64,000 nt of DNA. Origin: Bolinopsis microptera. Lineage: Eukaryota > Ctenophora > Tentaculata > Lobata > Bolinopsidae. Numbering within the stretch: position 1 is the stretch's first letter; each line of letters begins with the position of its first letter. The notes under the pieces were generated by a model, which ran no database searches, was not told the origin of the DNA, and saw only the letters and a list, made by a program, of their open reading frames with translations. The position numbers and the translations under genes are program-made. The stretch covers positions 17,253,118 to 17,317,117 of the forward strand of contig NC_087078.1 of the NCBI RefSeq assembly GCF_026151205.1. Reading direction: 5' to 3'. Of this stretch, positions 49,601 through 60,187 are shown piece after piece.

Positions 49601-50520
49601 ATCACTCATCAGCATTCAGCATATTATATCATTTACATATTACCATATCATTAGCATATTAACATATCATATTACCATACCATCACTCACTATCACATCA
49701 ACGCAACATCTACTAAATCTATAACCCATCCTCTGCTACCCTGGCCCTGTATCTCACTAACCTTCTTATCTCTCTCAGCAAAACAACAACAGCTCCAACC
49801 AAGCTGAAGTAATAGCTCGGGTTCTACAAGCCCTGCCTAACAATGCTCTCTCCAACACCTCTAACCTGGCTAATACCATCATGCTCATTCAGGCTTTATC
49901 TGGTGAGTTTTATATCTCCTCTGGGGTTTTAAATGGTAAACCAATGTTTGGATATACCAATGCAATGATTTGATTTCTTTACAAAATACTTTAAAGACTA
50001 AGAATAACCAATATTTCAGGTAACAACAACAACAACTCTAACAATAACATGCCCCAAATGAACCAGCAGCGAATTTCAGCACCGGTTCCTTCTAAATCAT
50101 CTCTTAAACCTTTCATTCCCCGACCAGATGATGTCAAATACAAGGTTCGTAGTGATTTCTAATAATAAATCTGACTATAATTTGACTGGTTAAAAAAGTA
50201 TTGAGTAAATATAACTACTAACATTAAAAAGTGGCTCACCAGTCCCACGTTTACAGGTTGAGATCCCAGACTCACTGGTAGGCCGCGTGCTCGGCAGACT
50301 TGGAGCCACCATCACTGAGATCCAGAACACGAGTGGGTGCGAGGTAAAGTTCTCACAGAGAGGAGAGTACGTGCCCGGCACTCAGAACAGACTGCTGTAC
50401 GTGTGCGGTCAACAAGCAGGCTGCAAGATCGCTCAGCAACTCATCTTGAGCAAGATTGAGGGGGACGCAGGTGACGTTTCTAGTTCAGACTTCGTTTTTG
50501 AACAGATTCCCAATAACTAA
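40626..50520 (+). CDS. Nova: Nova-family three-KH RNA-binding splicing regulator
   Basis: Exons: 40626-40830, 43887-44435, 44721-44830, 46318-46443, 46623-46857, 47026-47199, 47377-47456, 47578-47709, 49779-49902, 50020-50144, 50257-50520 (TAA). All GT-AG, phases consistent, 2124 nt, 707 residues. KH1 (about 256-330) has GSIIGRGGAQIKELQ and a YPES..SGERIVLITG tail. KH2 (about 353-415) has NSTAGMIIGKGGATVKSLNE, almost the Nova KH2 signature. KH3 (about 621-690) has LVGRVLGRLGATITEIQ and then GEYVPGTQNR, again Nova-specific, and ends the protein as in Nova. Between KH2 and KH3 lies a Gly/Asn/Gln-rich linker with a Q8 run. The first two exons give an acidic, then Pro/Ser-rich N-terminus. The known role of the family is binding YCAY RNA and steering alternative splicing. 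Exons 2 (549 nt, phase 1-1) and 8 (132 nt, phase 0-0) could be skipped in frame. KH3 has GRLG instead of GKGG in its GXXG loop. Confidence 0.92.
41556..41882. mobile_element. MITE in Nova intron 1
   Basis: The left end CAGTTGGAGCTCCATAGAGA and the right end, whose complement reads CAGTTGGAGCTCCAGAGACG, form an imperfect inverted repeat of about 26-28 bp. The 327-bp interior has GGCGGCGGCGGTCTG twice and no ORF of note. The CAG start is hAT-like, but I see no 8-bp duplication at the borders. Confidence 0.55.
43231..43349 (+). repeat. 30-bp minisatellite, four copies
   Basis: AATGTTGTTACCTGGACAGG plus ATTGGTTAAG, four times, alternating ACCTGG and ATCTGG, which suggests a 60-bp higher-order unit. 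It lies in Nova intron 1 inside a 147-codon frame (42992-43435) that stays open because 30 is a multiple of three. Confidence 0.85.
45205..46200 (-). pseudogene. Non-LTR retrotransposon RT fragment in the KH1 intron
   Basis: A minus frame of 331 codons, unusually intact. From about 46095 it reads as RT thumb and C-terminal region: LQKDIDYLHDWSLSNKMRFH, KDLGVIVTSNLDWKDQCSKV, LVRSLFEHCSVIWRP, and late FKSKLSTYMW. The palm, including YADD, is absent or unrecognisable upstream, so it is 5'-truncated. It sits antisense in the Nova intron between the two KH1 exons (44830 and 46318). The long open frame suggests a fairly recent insertion. Confidence 0.85.
47900..49510 (+). repeat. YCAY-saturated minisatellite in a Nova intron
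   Basis: Tandem array in the intron 47710-49778. The simple unit is TATCACTTCACTCAC (15 bp), which holds three TCAC tetramers; 48121-48180 alone has twelve YCAY sites in 60 bases. These runs alternate with a GC-richer module, TTTAGGTGGCCCCT...TAGGCGGCCCCTAATCATTAA, seen 14 times between 48230 and 49450. From 47900 to 48120 the sequence is less regular but still rich in TCAC/TCAT. The dense YCAY is on the transcribed (sense) strand. YCAY is the known binding element of Nova proteins, so the transcript of this gene could be bound by its own product. Confidence 0.9.
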
Positions 50521-52980
50521 TGCGTGACACCCAACCTGCTCATGCGCGCGGCGTGACGTCATCTGGATGACGTCATGTCACGTGACATGGTTATCACGTG
50601 ATTCACTGTCATCGTCCTCTCGTGAGCTAATCCTCATAATATTTCGGAAATTACCCTGGCCCTCCTTAAATTGTCGGCTTGGTTGTGCTGACCTTTATAT
50701 GCACACGGGAACCCATTTCATCTTATAATGGTATTTTCATTTATTTAACAAATATAATAGTAATACGATTGGTAACTTATGAAATACTCACTTTAATTAA
50801 ATTGGCACTTAAACGTCACTGCACCCATTTTCACCGTAAATATAAAAAATTACACTTTTGCAAAATTTGTACGATTTAATATCAGTTTGAGAGAAAGAGG
50901 ATACATTATGATGTATGATTATAAAGTTAGAATAAGATTTTCACTTATAATACGTATTTATACGTATTTATGGTATGATTATGGTATTTAGAACTGGTGT
51001 GCTTTTTACGAATGTATTAATTTATTTTTGTCAAGAACACTCTCATAACGATAGAAAAAATTAAGGTATTTATTAGTATGTACTCACAATAAATTATAAC
51101 GTTTCATCTTAGAGCTTCAAGGTTATTAGTACACTGTGAAGGGAATATATTTTGGGTAATTGCTTGGATTATTTTGTTTGTTTATTACCATTTAAAGATT
51201 TTGAATGTTTGTTGCTCCGCTCCGCCATGTAAAATGTTGTTATTACCTTAAATCGTTCAAAAAAACCGTTTTATCAACTCCAAATCCGGCCTCATCGGAT
51301 TTTTTGTAAACTTACATACTTTATCAGTAATTTACAGTGATATTAGCAACTTAATTTATCATAATATATATCAAATATTCGACCGTCCACGCTTATTTTA
51401 TCGTCGTACTGTTAGGGGCTTAGCAAGACTAATTATTGGTGTGATTATCCATGAAATTCAAGATTCACCTCCCATTGTTCACACTTCATCCCCCAGGTTT
51501 CTTCTCAAGTTCATGCGTCGTTTTTGAGATGTGTCTAAATAACGAACACAAGGCATTCGATCATGATGTGCCCATGCACGACGTTCCCATGATTGTGGGA
51601 TGACGTCACATCGTTATGACGTCACGTGACATATCACGCATCATGTGACAATTCATCTCACACTTTCTACAACTCACCCCTCTTCAACGCACACTCATCA
51701 TATTATATATCGGACATTTCATATAGGACACTCATACTTTACATGACACTTTTACATTATCATAACACTTATATTTATTATATTATTATATCATTACACC
51801 TTACATTATCATGACACTTATATTATTATATTATTACACTTAATATAACATTATCATTACACTTACACTACATTTTCATAACACTTATAATATCGCATTG
51901 CATTATCATAACACTTTTATTATTATTTAATATTCTTAACACTCATCTTTACATATCGTACTTTTCACCATATACTTGTTGATATACGTACAATTTATAC
52001 GTGTTGATACACGTGTAACATTTTTCATTATATACTTTCACATCTCATAAGTCACATCCATAAGGGTTTTAGCTTTAAAATTTTGGGGTATTATCCCGAA
52101 TGTTTTGGAAATTTGAATTATTGTCATTCTCAACCTGCCTTCTCGATATCTTTTGACATTTTATACAATGTTTAGATATCTGGAAAGTGGGAATAATTGT
52201 AATCGACTGTCTCGAGTTACATTTTGGACTTCGGTCAGATCATGAATCAAGAAAGTCGATTTTCGATAGCCTAAAGTTGCTGGTGTAAATTCATGAAATC
52301 TAAAGATTGCCAACACTCTAACATAACCCTTCATCATCATCATTCACATTTAATTACCTTCGATCAGAAATATAAAGCTCTAAAGCGAGCTAAATATTTC
52401 ATGGATTTTCACTCCAAATTTTTCATTTACTTAAATGGCTGGGAAATGATTTTTGATGTTTGTAATTCCTTGAATTGCATTTACAGTTTACACTTTAGAT
52501 TTTGCTTAACATGCACAAAGATTAGATGTTTGGTGTTACGCTAATGTAAGTTTTTACATTATGATTTGCCATATTATGATAACAATATTCGAGAGACATG
52601 AAATATTATTATCTTGTAGTTTTAGTGCACCGAAAAACTACCAGCTCATGTTTGGATGCGTGTTGGAATAAATGAAGAATATCATACCGAATTTTTTCAT
52701 TTCTTTTTCGGTGCTCTAGAATCCCCTTATCTTTTAATTTAATTTAGAATCTCTGGATGGTCCCTTCACCACACGAAATTAAATCATCATTTAGCTATCA
52801 CCCTGTATTTAATTTAAAGAACACTTTTTAAGGTGAACTTTTGAGTTCACCTTGATGATGATTATAAGCGATGAATAACTAATTTCGTGTTTTGAGGTAC
52901 ATACTATATTATTAGTCATACTCTCACTTATATTCACGTAGAATGATCACCTTACACGATGATAATATAAAGTAAATTAT
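50521..52980. other. Nova 3' UTR and AT-rich flank
   Basis: An AATAAA at 51088-51093 is a candidate poly(A) signal about 570 bases after the stop. 51640-52060 holds loose repeats of CATTATCATAACACTTAT, again with many TCAT tetramers. No coding exon recognised. Confidence 0.4.
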
Positions 52981-54940
52981 CATCATGGATATTACTGTAA
53001 TATTTAAATTCTCTCACTATTATTATTTGTTGCCGCTGTGTCGGGTAGCTGCGGTACAACCTGTGTCCTGTGTGATCCGAGATACATTTAAAATTTTCAG
53101 AAAATTCTCCTATATAAGTGTACTTACTTGTCTCACTCAATCAAGATCAGTCAAACGATCAATCAAATCAAAAATCAATCAAATCAAAAATCACTCAATT
53201 CTTGAAAATATTCATGATCATCGATCTGTCAGAGCGTATGAAAAAAGATGATAGAAAACTAATTTTTGATTCTTGTCCTTATTTTGGGGTAGGGGAATAT
53301 AAAGCTAGTTCTTATCTAGGAACGGTTTTAAGTTGAGAAATATGACCATTTAACTTGTTTGGAGTAGTTGGTACATGTACATGTACAGTGAAACAGTATA
53401 TATTTAGTATAATAGCAGGTGGTAAAGTGGTACTGTATAGTTGGTAGTAAAGTGGGAAGTTTTGGGGGAAAAAAACATCCGCGGTAAATCGGGGTTTGCG
53501 GTAAATCGGGACACGTTGAATCAGGGTATGCCAAGTAGCAAAAAGGTACAAAATAGTTGAATGTAAAGTGGTACAGTTTAGTTTGAAGTTAAGTGGTACA
53601 ATATATATTTAGTAGTATCTGGCACTCTGCGGTCTCCTAGTAGTTGTATATTTAGGTGTGTAACTGAGGTTTTGACACGTACCGTGTTACAGAGGTTGTG
53701 ACACGTGCTACAGAGGTTGTGACACGTGCTAGTTGTTGTGTACGTGTTTAAGTTGTTGTATGTAGATTGTAGATGTGTTCCTGTAACCAAGGTAACCACG
53801 TATTGACACGTGTCCCCCGGTCCCTCCTCAAAGAGCAGCTCAACTCTCAGGAGAATATTAACTTGTACTCTGCACACTTTCTCATGTGTTATTTGTCGGG
53901 GTGGTGGTTTGTTACAACACTCGCTCTATACATTACCTTTAGTCCACTTTATAATGCGTTATACCGTAATTAAAACCAACTGGGCATCATCAGAACCCGC
54001 CCAGCATATAAATAATAACGTGGTTAAGTCTAGATTCATCCACTTTTTTAAATCTCGCAACTGAAATTATGATACTAATTTGTGGTTACTAAGTTGGTCC
54101 AGTGAGCCACCTATGTGAGTTGAATCTGTATCAGTGTAAACATAATAATTTAATATGCACATGATATTAATAATAAAGAAGGTAGTTGCTTGGTGCAGTT
54201 CACGTGACATTACGTCACTCTAACGCGCTGTCAGACTAGTACAAGAGCTGGGATCCAGGTTTAATTAGTTAGACCACACCTACAAACGATGTGCAATACA
54301 TCCAGTTCAGGGTGGTGATTAGTTTTTAAGTGGTTTAAAGCGACCAGATTAAATGTGCGACGCTCTTAGAAAATAGAAGATGTAAAATTAAATGTGATTA
54401 GTTCTTACTTTTAAATTACTGTAAAGTAAGGGGAAAGGAAACATCCGCGGTAAATCGGGGTTTTGTTAGTTAACATTATACATGTTAAGCCCCCATGTTA
54501 ATCGGGGTTTTACTGTAATATGATAACATGAAAATTTATGATATTACATTTATCTTTATATCTACTCAATGAACCTATTCATTTCATGCTGGGCCTTTTA
54601 ACCGTAAACTTTCGGCTGCATTAAGACTAGAATCATATTACACGCTGCAAAATTCAGAGCAACCTTGTCGACAAATTGTACTTTAAAACTTTGTATAATA
54701 AAGTTTACGTTTGGTAACACGACATGAGGTTAATTTTTCAAAGTATGCAAACTGTCAAAAAAAATCAAGACCACTGCAATGAGAGTTCATGTTTCGTCGG
54801 ATTTATCATTTGATAGTGGTATTGCTATGTAGAAAGGCGTGAGATTGGTTATGTCCCTGATAAGTGAGTCTTACACTTCTGTATGCTGAACACTGCACCA
54901 ATGATTGTAATGTGTTGCCACGAACTTCTTAGCTATCGCT
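52981..54940. other. Intergenic stretch with small repeats
   Basis: No gene recognised. AACATCCGCGGTAAATCGGGG occurs near 53473 and again near 54441, marking a dispersed repeat. AGAGGTTGTGACACGTGCT is duplicated at about 53691-53728. Frames here lack motifs or splice context. Confidence 0.4.
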
Positions 54941-54948
54941 ATCTGGTT

Positions 54949-55318
54949 ACTGTTAGTTGGTTACTGTTAGTTGGTTACTGTTAGTTGGTTACTGTTAGTT
55001 GGTTACTGTTAGTTGGTTACTGTTAGTTGGTTACTGTTAGTTGGTTACTGTTAGATGGTTACTGTTAGTTGGTTACTGTTAGATGGTTACTGTTAGTTGG
55101 TTACTGTTAGTTGGTTACTGTTAGATGGTTACTGTTAGTTGGTTACTGTTAGTTGGTTACTGTTAGTTGGTTACTGTTAGATGGTTACTGTTAGTTGGTT
55201 ACTGTTAGATGGTTACTGTTAGTTGGTTACTGTTAGTTGGTTACTGTTAGATGGTTACTGTTAGATGGTTACTGTTAGATGGTTACTGTTAGTTGGTTAC
55301 TGTTAGATGGTTACTGTT
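54949..55318. repeat. 14-bp minisatellite (GGTTACTGTTAGTT)
   Basis: About 26 nearly perfect copies of GGTTACTGTTAGTT, with a TTAGAT variant scattered in the array, more often toward the right end. It has no coding role. Confidence 0.95.
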
Positions 55319-58228
55319 CGAATGTGTAAGATGGACGTAAGGGGGTTTACCTCGGGTGAAGGTGTATGCAGGTGTTTTGCTTCATGTCATATATGTTAGG
55401 AATAGATTAAAGAACAGCAATAGTATAACAGATTATATCACCGGTATCAATACACAGAGCAATACACAGAGCAATATCTTTCTTCCAGATTTGAACATTT
55501 ATTGTATGATCCATAGCAATCTGATAGTTAGATTTGATTAGCAGAATTATTTACATGCTCCTAAACTTGGCAAAATGTCATGTGATGGGATTGCTAGCTA
55601 GCGATTGGACATGACCTGTAGCATGTATGGTCAAAAATCGTTCTGTAGTTAAGCCAATAGATAATTCGTATTCGAGAATTTGGCCAAAAGCAACAAGGTA
55701 ACTAACTACTAGCGGTTATAATAAACTACTTGAATTACAGTAGATTTGAATCGTGATGGGATTGGTAATGTTCAATTTTAAAGCCAGATAATATCCCTCT
55801 TGATACATTCCTCTTTAAAGATACATTTAATCGAGCAGTTTTTTAATCCTCTTCTCTTCTTAAAGACGTGATGGTTCTATTGTTACTATCTGTAACATGT
55901 TACATTTATATTTTTATGAATGGTTATTAAGAGCTATGGGAATATGAATCAGTGAGTGTAGCTCACACGGTTTAGTATCTGTCATCACTTCTGAATAATG
56001 GCTCATCTTATTTCGAGGTTCACATGCATCAGACGTTAAAAGCCAATAAAAATAAAGGACACTAGCCTATCAAACTATAGTACTGTGTGGAGACTCTTTA
56101 TTTCAACGCCTACCCTGATTTTAAAGGCACCCGGAATTGTGTGATGGGAGGGTAGTATTGTCAGCACTTTTAGGAGCCTTTAAAACGGTAGCAATTTTTC
56201 AAAATTCAGTAGTTTAACTTACTTACACCATAGGAAATGTGTGTGGGTGTCACAATGGAAATTACCTAACCATGCCATTTCAGCAACTTCAATCAAGTTT
56301 CAGCAACTTCATGACTATTCAGCCCCTTAAGCTCATGCACCCGTCTTGCTCCAGAAATCATTCAACAGTCAAGTGTAACACCTAAACAGCTCATCGCTAA
56401 CACTCATTGCACATTGAGTCAGGTAATCTATGTGACATATGTAAACGCTGATTGCACATTTTGTAATGATTATTCCATGAAACCACCCTTTGTCAGACAG
56501 GCGCGGCGCGCAAAAAGTATGAAATTTCAGCATTGGGAGCATCTTAACTTGCACATTTCTTCAGTAGTTCACTATCTTCATCACTGTTTGGCATTCGTTG
56601 CGCGCTTAGCGCGCGTAGACAAATTACCCACCGAAAATGATAAATATCTTCTTTCAGGTTCGATCAAATCTTGGGAACAAATGAAGTGACCCAACCTCTA
56701 AAACGATGTCTATCTGCTAGTCAGTACTCAATAGAAGAAGTTTATGAAAAAGCATGGTTTCTGGTAATCTGGTAAGTTTTACATACTGCTTCTAGAATCT
56801 TCTTTTGCAAAATTTGACTGATCTTGGTTACTGTGACCGACTTGCAGCAGACGATGGGCCAATTTTTATATTTGTCAATGGTTTGGTTTGCATGTTGGTA
56901 ACAGCATGGGACCCTCAATAACAGAGGAAAGGGTATAATATGGCCCGAATTTGGCTTAGGTTATTTGTTAACGAACCCATACTGTCACCTACATTGAACA
57001 CATGTTTTTAACAGTAACACTCCAGTAACGGTCATTCTTTAATTTTTGTCAAGGATTTAAAATCAAATATCATTCAATATTGAAGGTCATATTTAAAGAT
57101 CATATCCAGATATTTTTCCGGACGTATTTTTGGCGCGAATTTCGCCGCGCTTTTAACAATTCGCGCGTTTTATCGTGCACTTTGCCGCGCTTTTTTACCT
57201 GTCTCGCATGATACCGTGCATCTTGATTCTTGCTGCAGGAAATGTTAACAGTAGACGTTAGACAAAGCGTGCATTCCAATTTCATTTATCATGGATCATT
57301 TCCTTTCAATAACATTTCTTTTTCAGTTTTCGGGAGCTACCAATGAATTGCTACTTGATCAACCGAATCTATGATTCAGCTTCTACCATTACAAGAACAG
57401 GGAACCGCACCAGTGACGAAATATTTAAGTACTTAAGGCGAAGAGACAGTGGAAGGCAACAACTTTTGTCAGGGACCAACAGGTCCATTTGTAAAAATAA
57501 TAATGATAATTATTTGAAAACAGTAACTAATATCACCAAAACAAGGGAATATTTTAATCAGAATCTTTTCATCATTTTGGTGAGAAACATCTACTGAAAA
57601 TCTTGACACAGTTTGATTCAACATATTTTTTGTGAGCTTTGCCAGTTTGTTAATATTGACGATTTGTTTTTACTGAGCGGCTCTACTGTCGACATAAAAA
57701 CCAAACTGTTGTGTTAAATGTGTATAATGTAACCCTCAAAATGAGATATCGAATTCTGAAGTATAATCTAAAAAATAGTTTGATTTCTTGTTTAATGTAT
57801 CTAAGAACAGCTAATTTCCATGAATGTTAAAATAGTTCTGTTGCCAACTCTGCTCTAGAACACGCACAATGCACATCACAGATGGTTAATCGAAAAATTA
57901 ACTGACACTTTGTTTTGAGTATTAAAAGTTCGCCTTTAAATAACCTATTAGAATAACAAATTATATTAAAAATTATAATTAAATTGATAAAAACAACAAA
58001 GTAAGGTTCACCAAACATTTTGGTACTTTATTATCTGGCGGTACAGCAATACTGATACAATCACGAAATACGAATATAAAATTGAAGAAGCTGCCCCCGC
58101 TGTACAATTTAATTAAAATTGGTAGTTAAAAATTTAGAAATAGTATAAATGGTTTAATATTAAAGTTGCCATTAACATAATCTAGACAGTTTGTATAATT
58201 AGACACTCGAACGTCGAGAATTCGACAG
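55319..58228. other. Intergenic stretch, no gene seen
   Basis: AT-rich. Frames 56414-56689 and 57343-57597 have no recognisable motif. GCGCGC-rich patches occur at about 56500, 56605 and 57130. A minus AATAAA at 58027-58032 probably serves the aldo-keto reductase exon. Confidence 0.35.
58027..58032 (-). terminator. Candidate poly(A) signal of the aldo-keto reductase exon
   Basis: AATAAA on the minus strand, about 200 bases past the TAA at 58229-58231. Confidence 0.45.
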
Positions 58229-58380
58229 TTATTTTTTGTAATGGTTTGCAGAGTATGGAGTAAAACTCCGGTCTTGATTTAGAGAGTTTATCTTTTCTAC
58301 GTCGTCTGGCGAGAGGCTGAAGTCAAACACGTTCGCGTTCTCTTTGATGTGTGAGGGAGTCTTGGATTTCGGTAGAACGC
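58229..58380 (-). CDS. Aldo-keto reductase, C-terminal exon
   Basis: The exon opens after TTTCAG with VLPKSKTPSHIKEN, the IPKS-x-x-xRIxEN motif that binds the 2'-phosphate of NADPH in aldo-keto reductases. It then gives VFDFSLSPDDVEKINSLNQD and a short tail to the TAA. Order and distance fit the family C-terminus (NxxVFDFxLSxxDMxxLxxLN). Members reduce carbonyls with NADPH in the cytosol. The preceding exon should end near the RW-x-x-Q-x-G strand and should lie upstream at higher coordinates, but I could not find it between 58381 and 60187. So the gene is partial, has a long or repeat-filled intron, or this is a stray exon. Confidence 0.8.
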
Positions 58381-58424
58381 CTGAAAGGTGAAATGTAATT
58401 ATAATTATATGTCAATTTTCAGAT

Positions 58425-58515
58425 AAATTTAAGATAAATTTGAGATAAATTTAAGATAAATTTAAGATAAATTTAAGATAAATTTAAGATAAATTTAAGA
58501 TAAATTTAAGATAAA
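58425..58515. repeat. 11-bp tandem repeat (AAGATAAATTT)
   Basis: About eight copies immediately upstream, in transcript sense, of the aldo-keto reductase exon, hence intronic if that gene is intact. Confidence 0.85.
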
Positions 58516-58732
58516 CAAGATGTAAATAAAACTAGGGTTGGTAAGATATTGTTTACAGTATTGAGTATGAACTTGAAGTATGACTACCTTATGTGGGGAA
58601 GGGGTGTCAGGAAAGCTTTGTAATCTCTTTATGAAAGCTATTTGTATAATAAGAATCTTACTCTTAGGTCCGGAAAGGGGGTCTAGAAGTAGAAATGTCT
58701 GACTTACGAAATATTCAAACAGTCTTCTAATG

Positions 58733-58960
58733 GATATTCATTGAGAACAATCCATGTGTATATAAACTGTTCGCCTATTAAAGTTAAATAGGGCAGAGTA
58801 ATACTAATGCTAGACAATATTTAATACAGAATATAAGCGTCCTGCCACCGTGGATCAACTATATTCGAACAATATCCTATTGGATATTCATTACGAACAA
58901 TCCAAGTGTTTGAACTGCTCGCTTATCCAAGTTAAATGGGGAAGAGCGATGCTTAACAAT
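58733..58960. repeat. Diverged tandem duplication, about 130-bp unit
   Basis: GGATATTCATT.(A)GAACAATCCA is followed in both copies by similar AAACTG(T/C)TCGC and GTTAAAT.GGG.AGAG. Copies begin near 58733 and 58863. The frame 58850-59179 lies over the second copy and is not recognisable. Confidence 0.5.
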
Positions 58961-59179
58961 ACCAGCATCTCTCATCCTTTGGGGAGAGCGATCCTAAACT
59001 ATATTTATATCAGCCTCTCTCAACCTTGGACCCATTATATCACGTGGTTAAGCAAAGAGATCAGACTGGCTGCGCCCAGGCAGCAACCAGTGCTGGTTGG
59101 TAAGATCTATCACGTGACATTTTACAGTGTACAGACTACAGAGATAAAGAAAAGCATTGATTCGCCCACCGTGTGCTGA

Positions 59180-60187
59180 TATTCTCACTTCTTAAAGAGC
59201 ATTCCTTGATTTCTTCTATGTTTAGTTGGGAGCATAGGATACAGAGATCACTTGCCTTAAAGTTAAGTAGATAAGAACAGCACACGTCCACGGGTCATAT
59301 TTAATTTCGTTCGGCCAAATACTCAACAGCTTCTTCATTGGAAATGTGCACATGGACAATGGTAGAACTTCTGATAGCTACTTCCGCTGTTAGTAATAGT
59401 TATCTTGCTAAGACTCCATAGGCATAAGCGTCACAGCATTTAAAAGAGGTAAAGAGACCATCAAATATCGATGGAGAGGAGGGGTTGCTGGCTGTAAGAT
59501 AGTTATCCTTTATTACTTGGTGATTTTAAGTGTCCTGTGATCCACCGTACTGTCCGGCTCTTACTAATTCGCTCGCCCAAAAATTATCACGTGACTTTGG
59601 TTTTTTATGGTTTTGCAGCCGAACAAAACGGTTTTACATGAACCCTAATCCTCTATATAACCCCGAAACTATCCATAACCCTAACAAAAACTCTAACCCT
59701 TCGTGTTTTACTAGCCTGTCACGTGACCAGTTTTTGCCAATAACTCTCCAGGCCGGAAGCATTTTTACCCTACGTCATGGGGGTTGATTCGGAATCAGCG
59801 TCCTAAAATACACCGAATCAAAGTACTTTCAGTTTCATGCCATCAGGACACAAGAATTTTCTCAAAATTTGGGCGAGCGATTTAGTGCCAGTGGGAGCGG
59901 TACTGTCCACCCTTTTATAAAGTTTCACCGTTGACCGTAGTCTCCTTCGCCGTAGTGTTCGCCACCGTACTGTCCTTTAGAAATTTTTGGAAACATCTAA
60001 ATACTTTTGACTCGTGTTCTGATAATTTTATACTTAGAAGGGGTTGATCAAACCAGTCAGCGTTTACGCCAGTTTTTGGCTGTACGATAGATAATCTTTC
60101 AAAAGTTTCTTGTTTCCTGTTTTCTATTAACTAAAAAAATTTCAATTACCTTAGCTTCTGGTGAACAGATAAGAACAGAGATAAGAG
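59180..60187. other. Intergenic stretch with a MITE-like element
   Basis: Inverted pieces TTCGCTCGCCCAAAAATT at about 59568 and AAAATTTGGGCGAGCGATTT at about 59864 bound a 300-bp unit. CCGTACTGTCC recurs at 59545, 59909 and 59966. No gene seen before the ATG at 60188. Confidence 0.45.

Noticed and set aside
59290-59380. Upstream aldo-keto reductase exon on the minus strand
   Set aside because: A short frame with NEEAVEYLAERN looks helical but does not match any AKR segment.
59640-59700. Telomere-like CCCTAA sequence
   Set aside because: Only three irregular CCCTAA/ACCCT pieces, not a tandem array.
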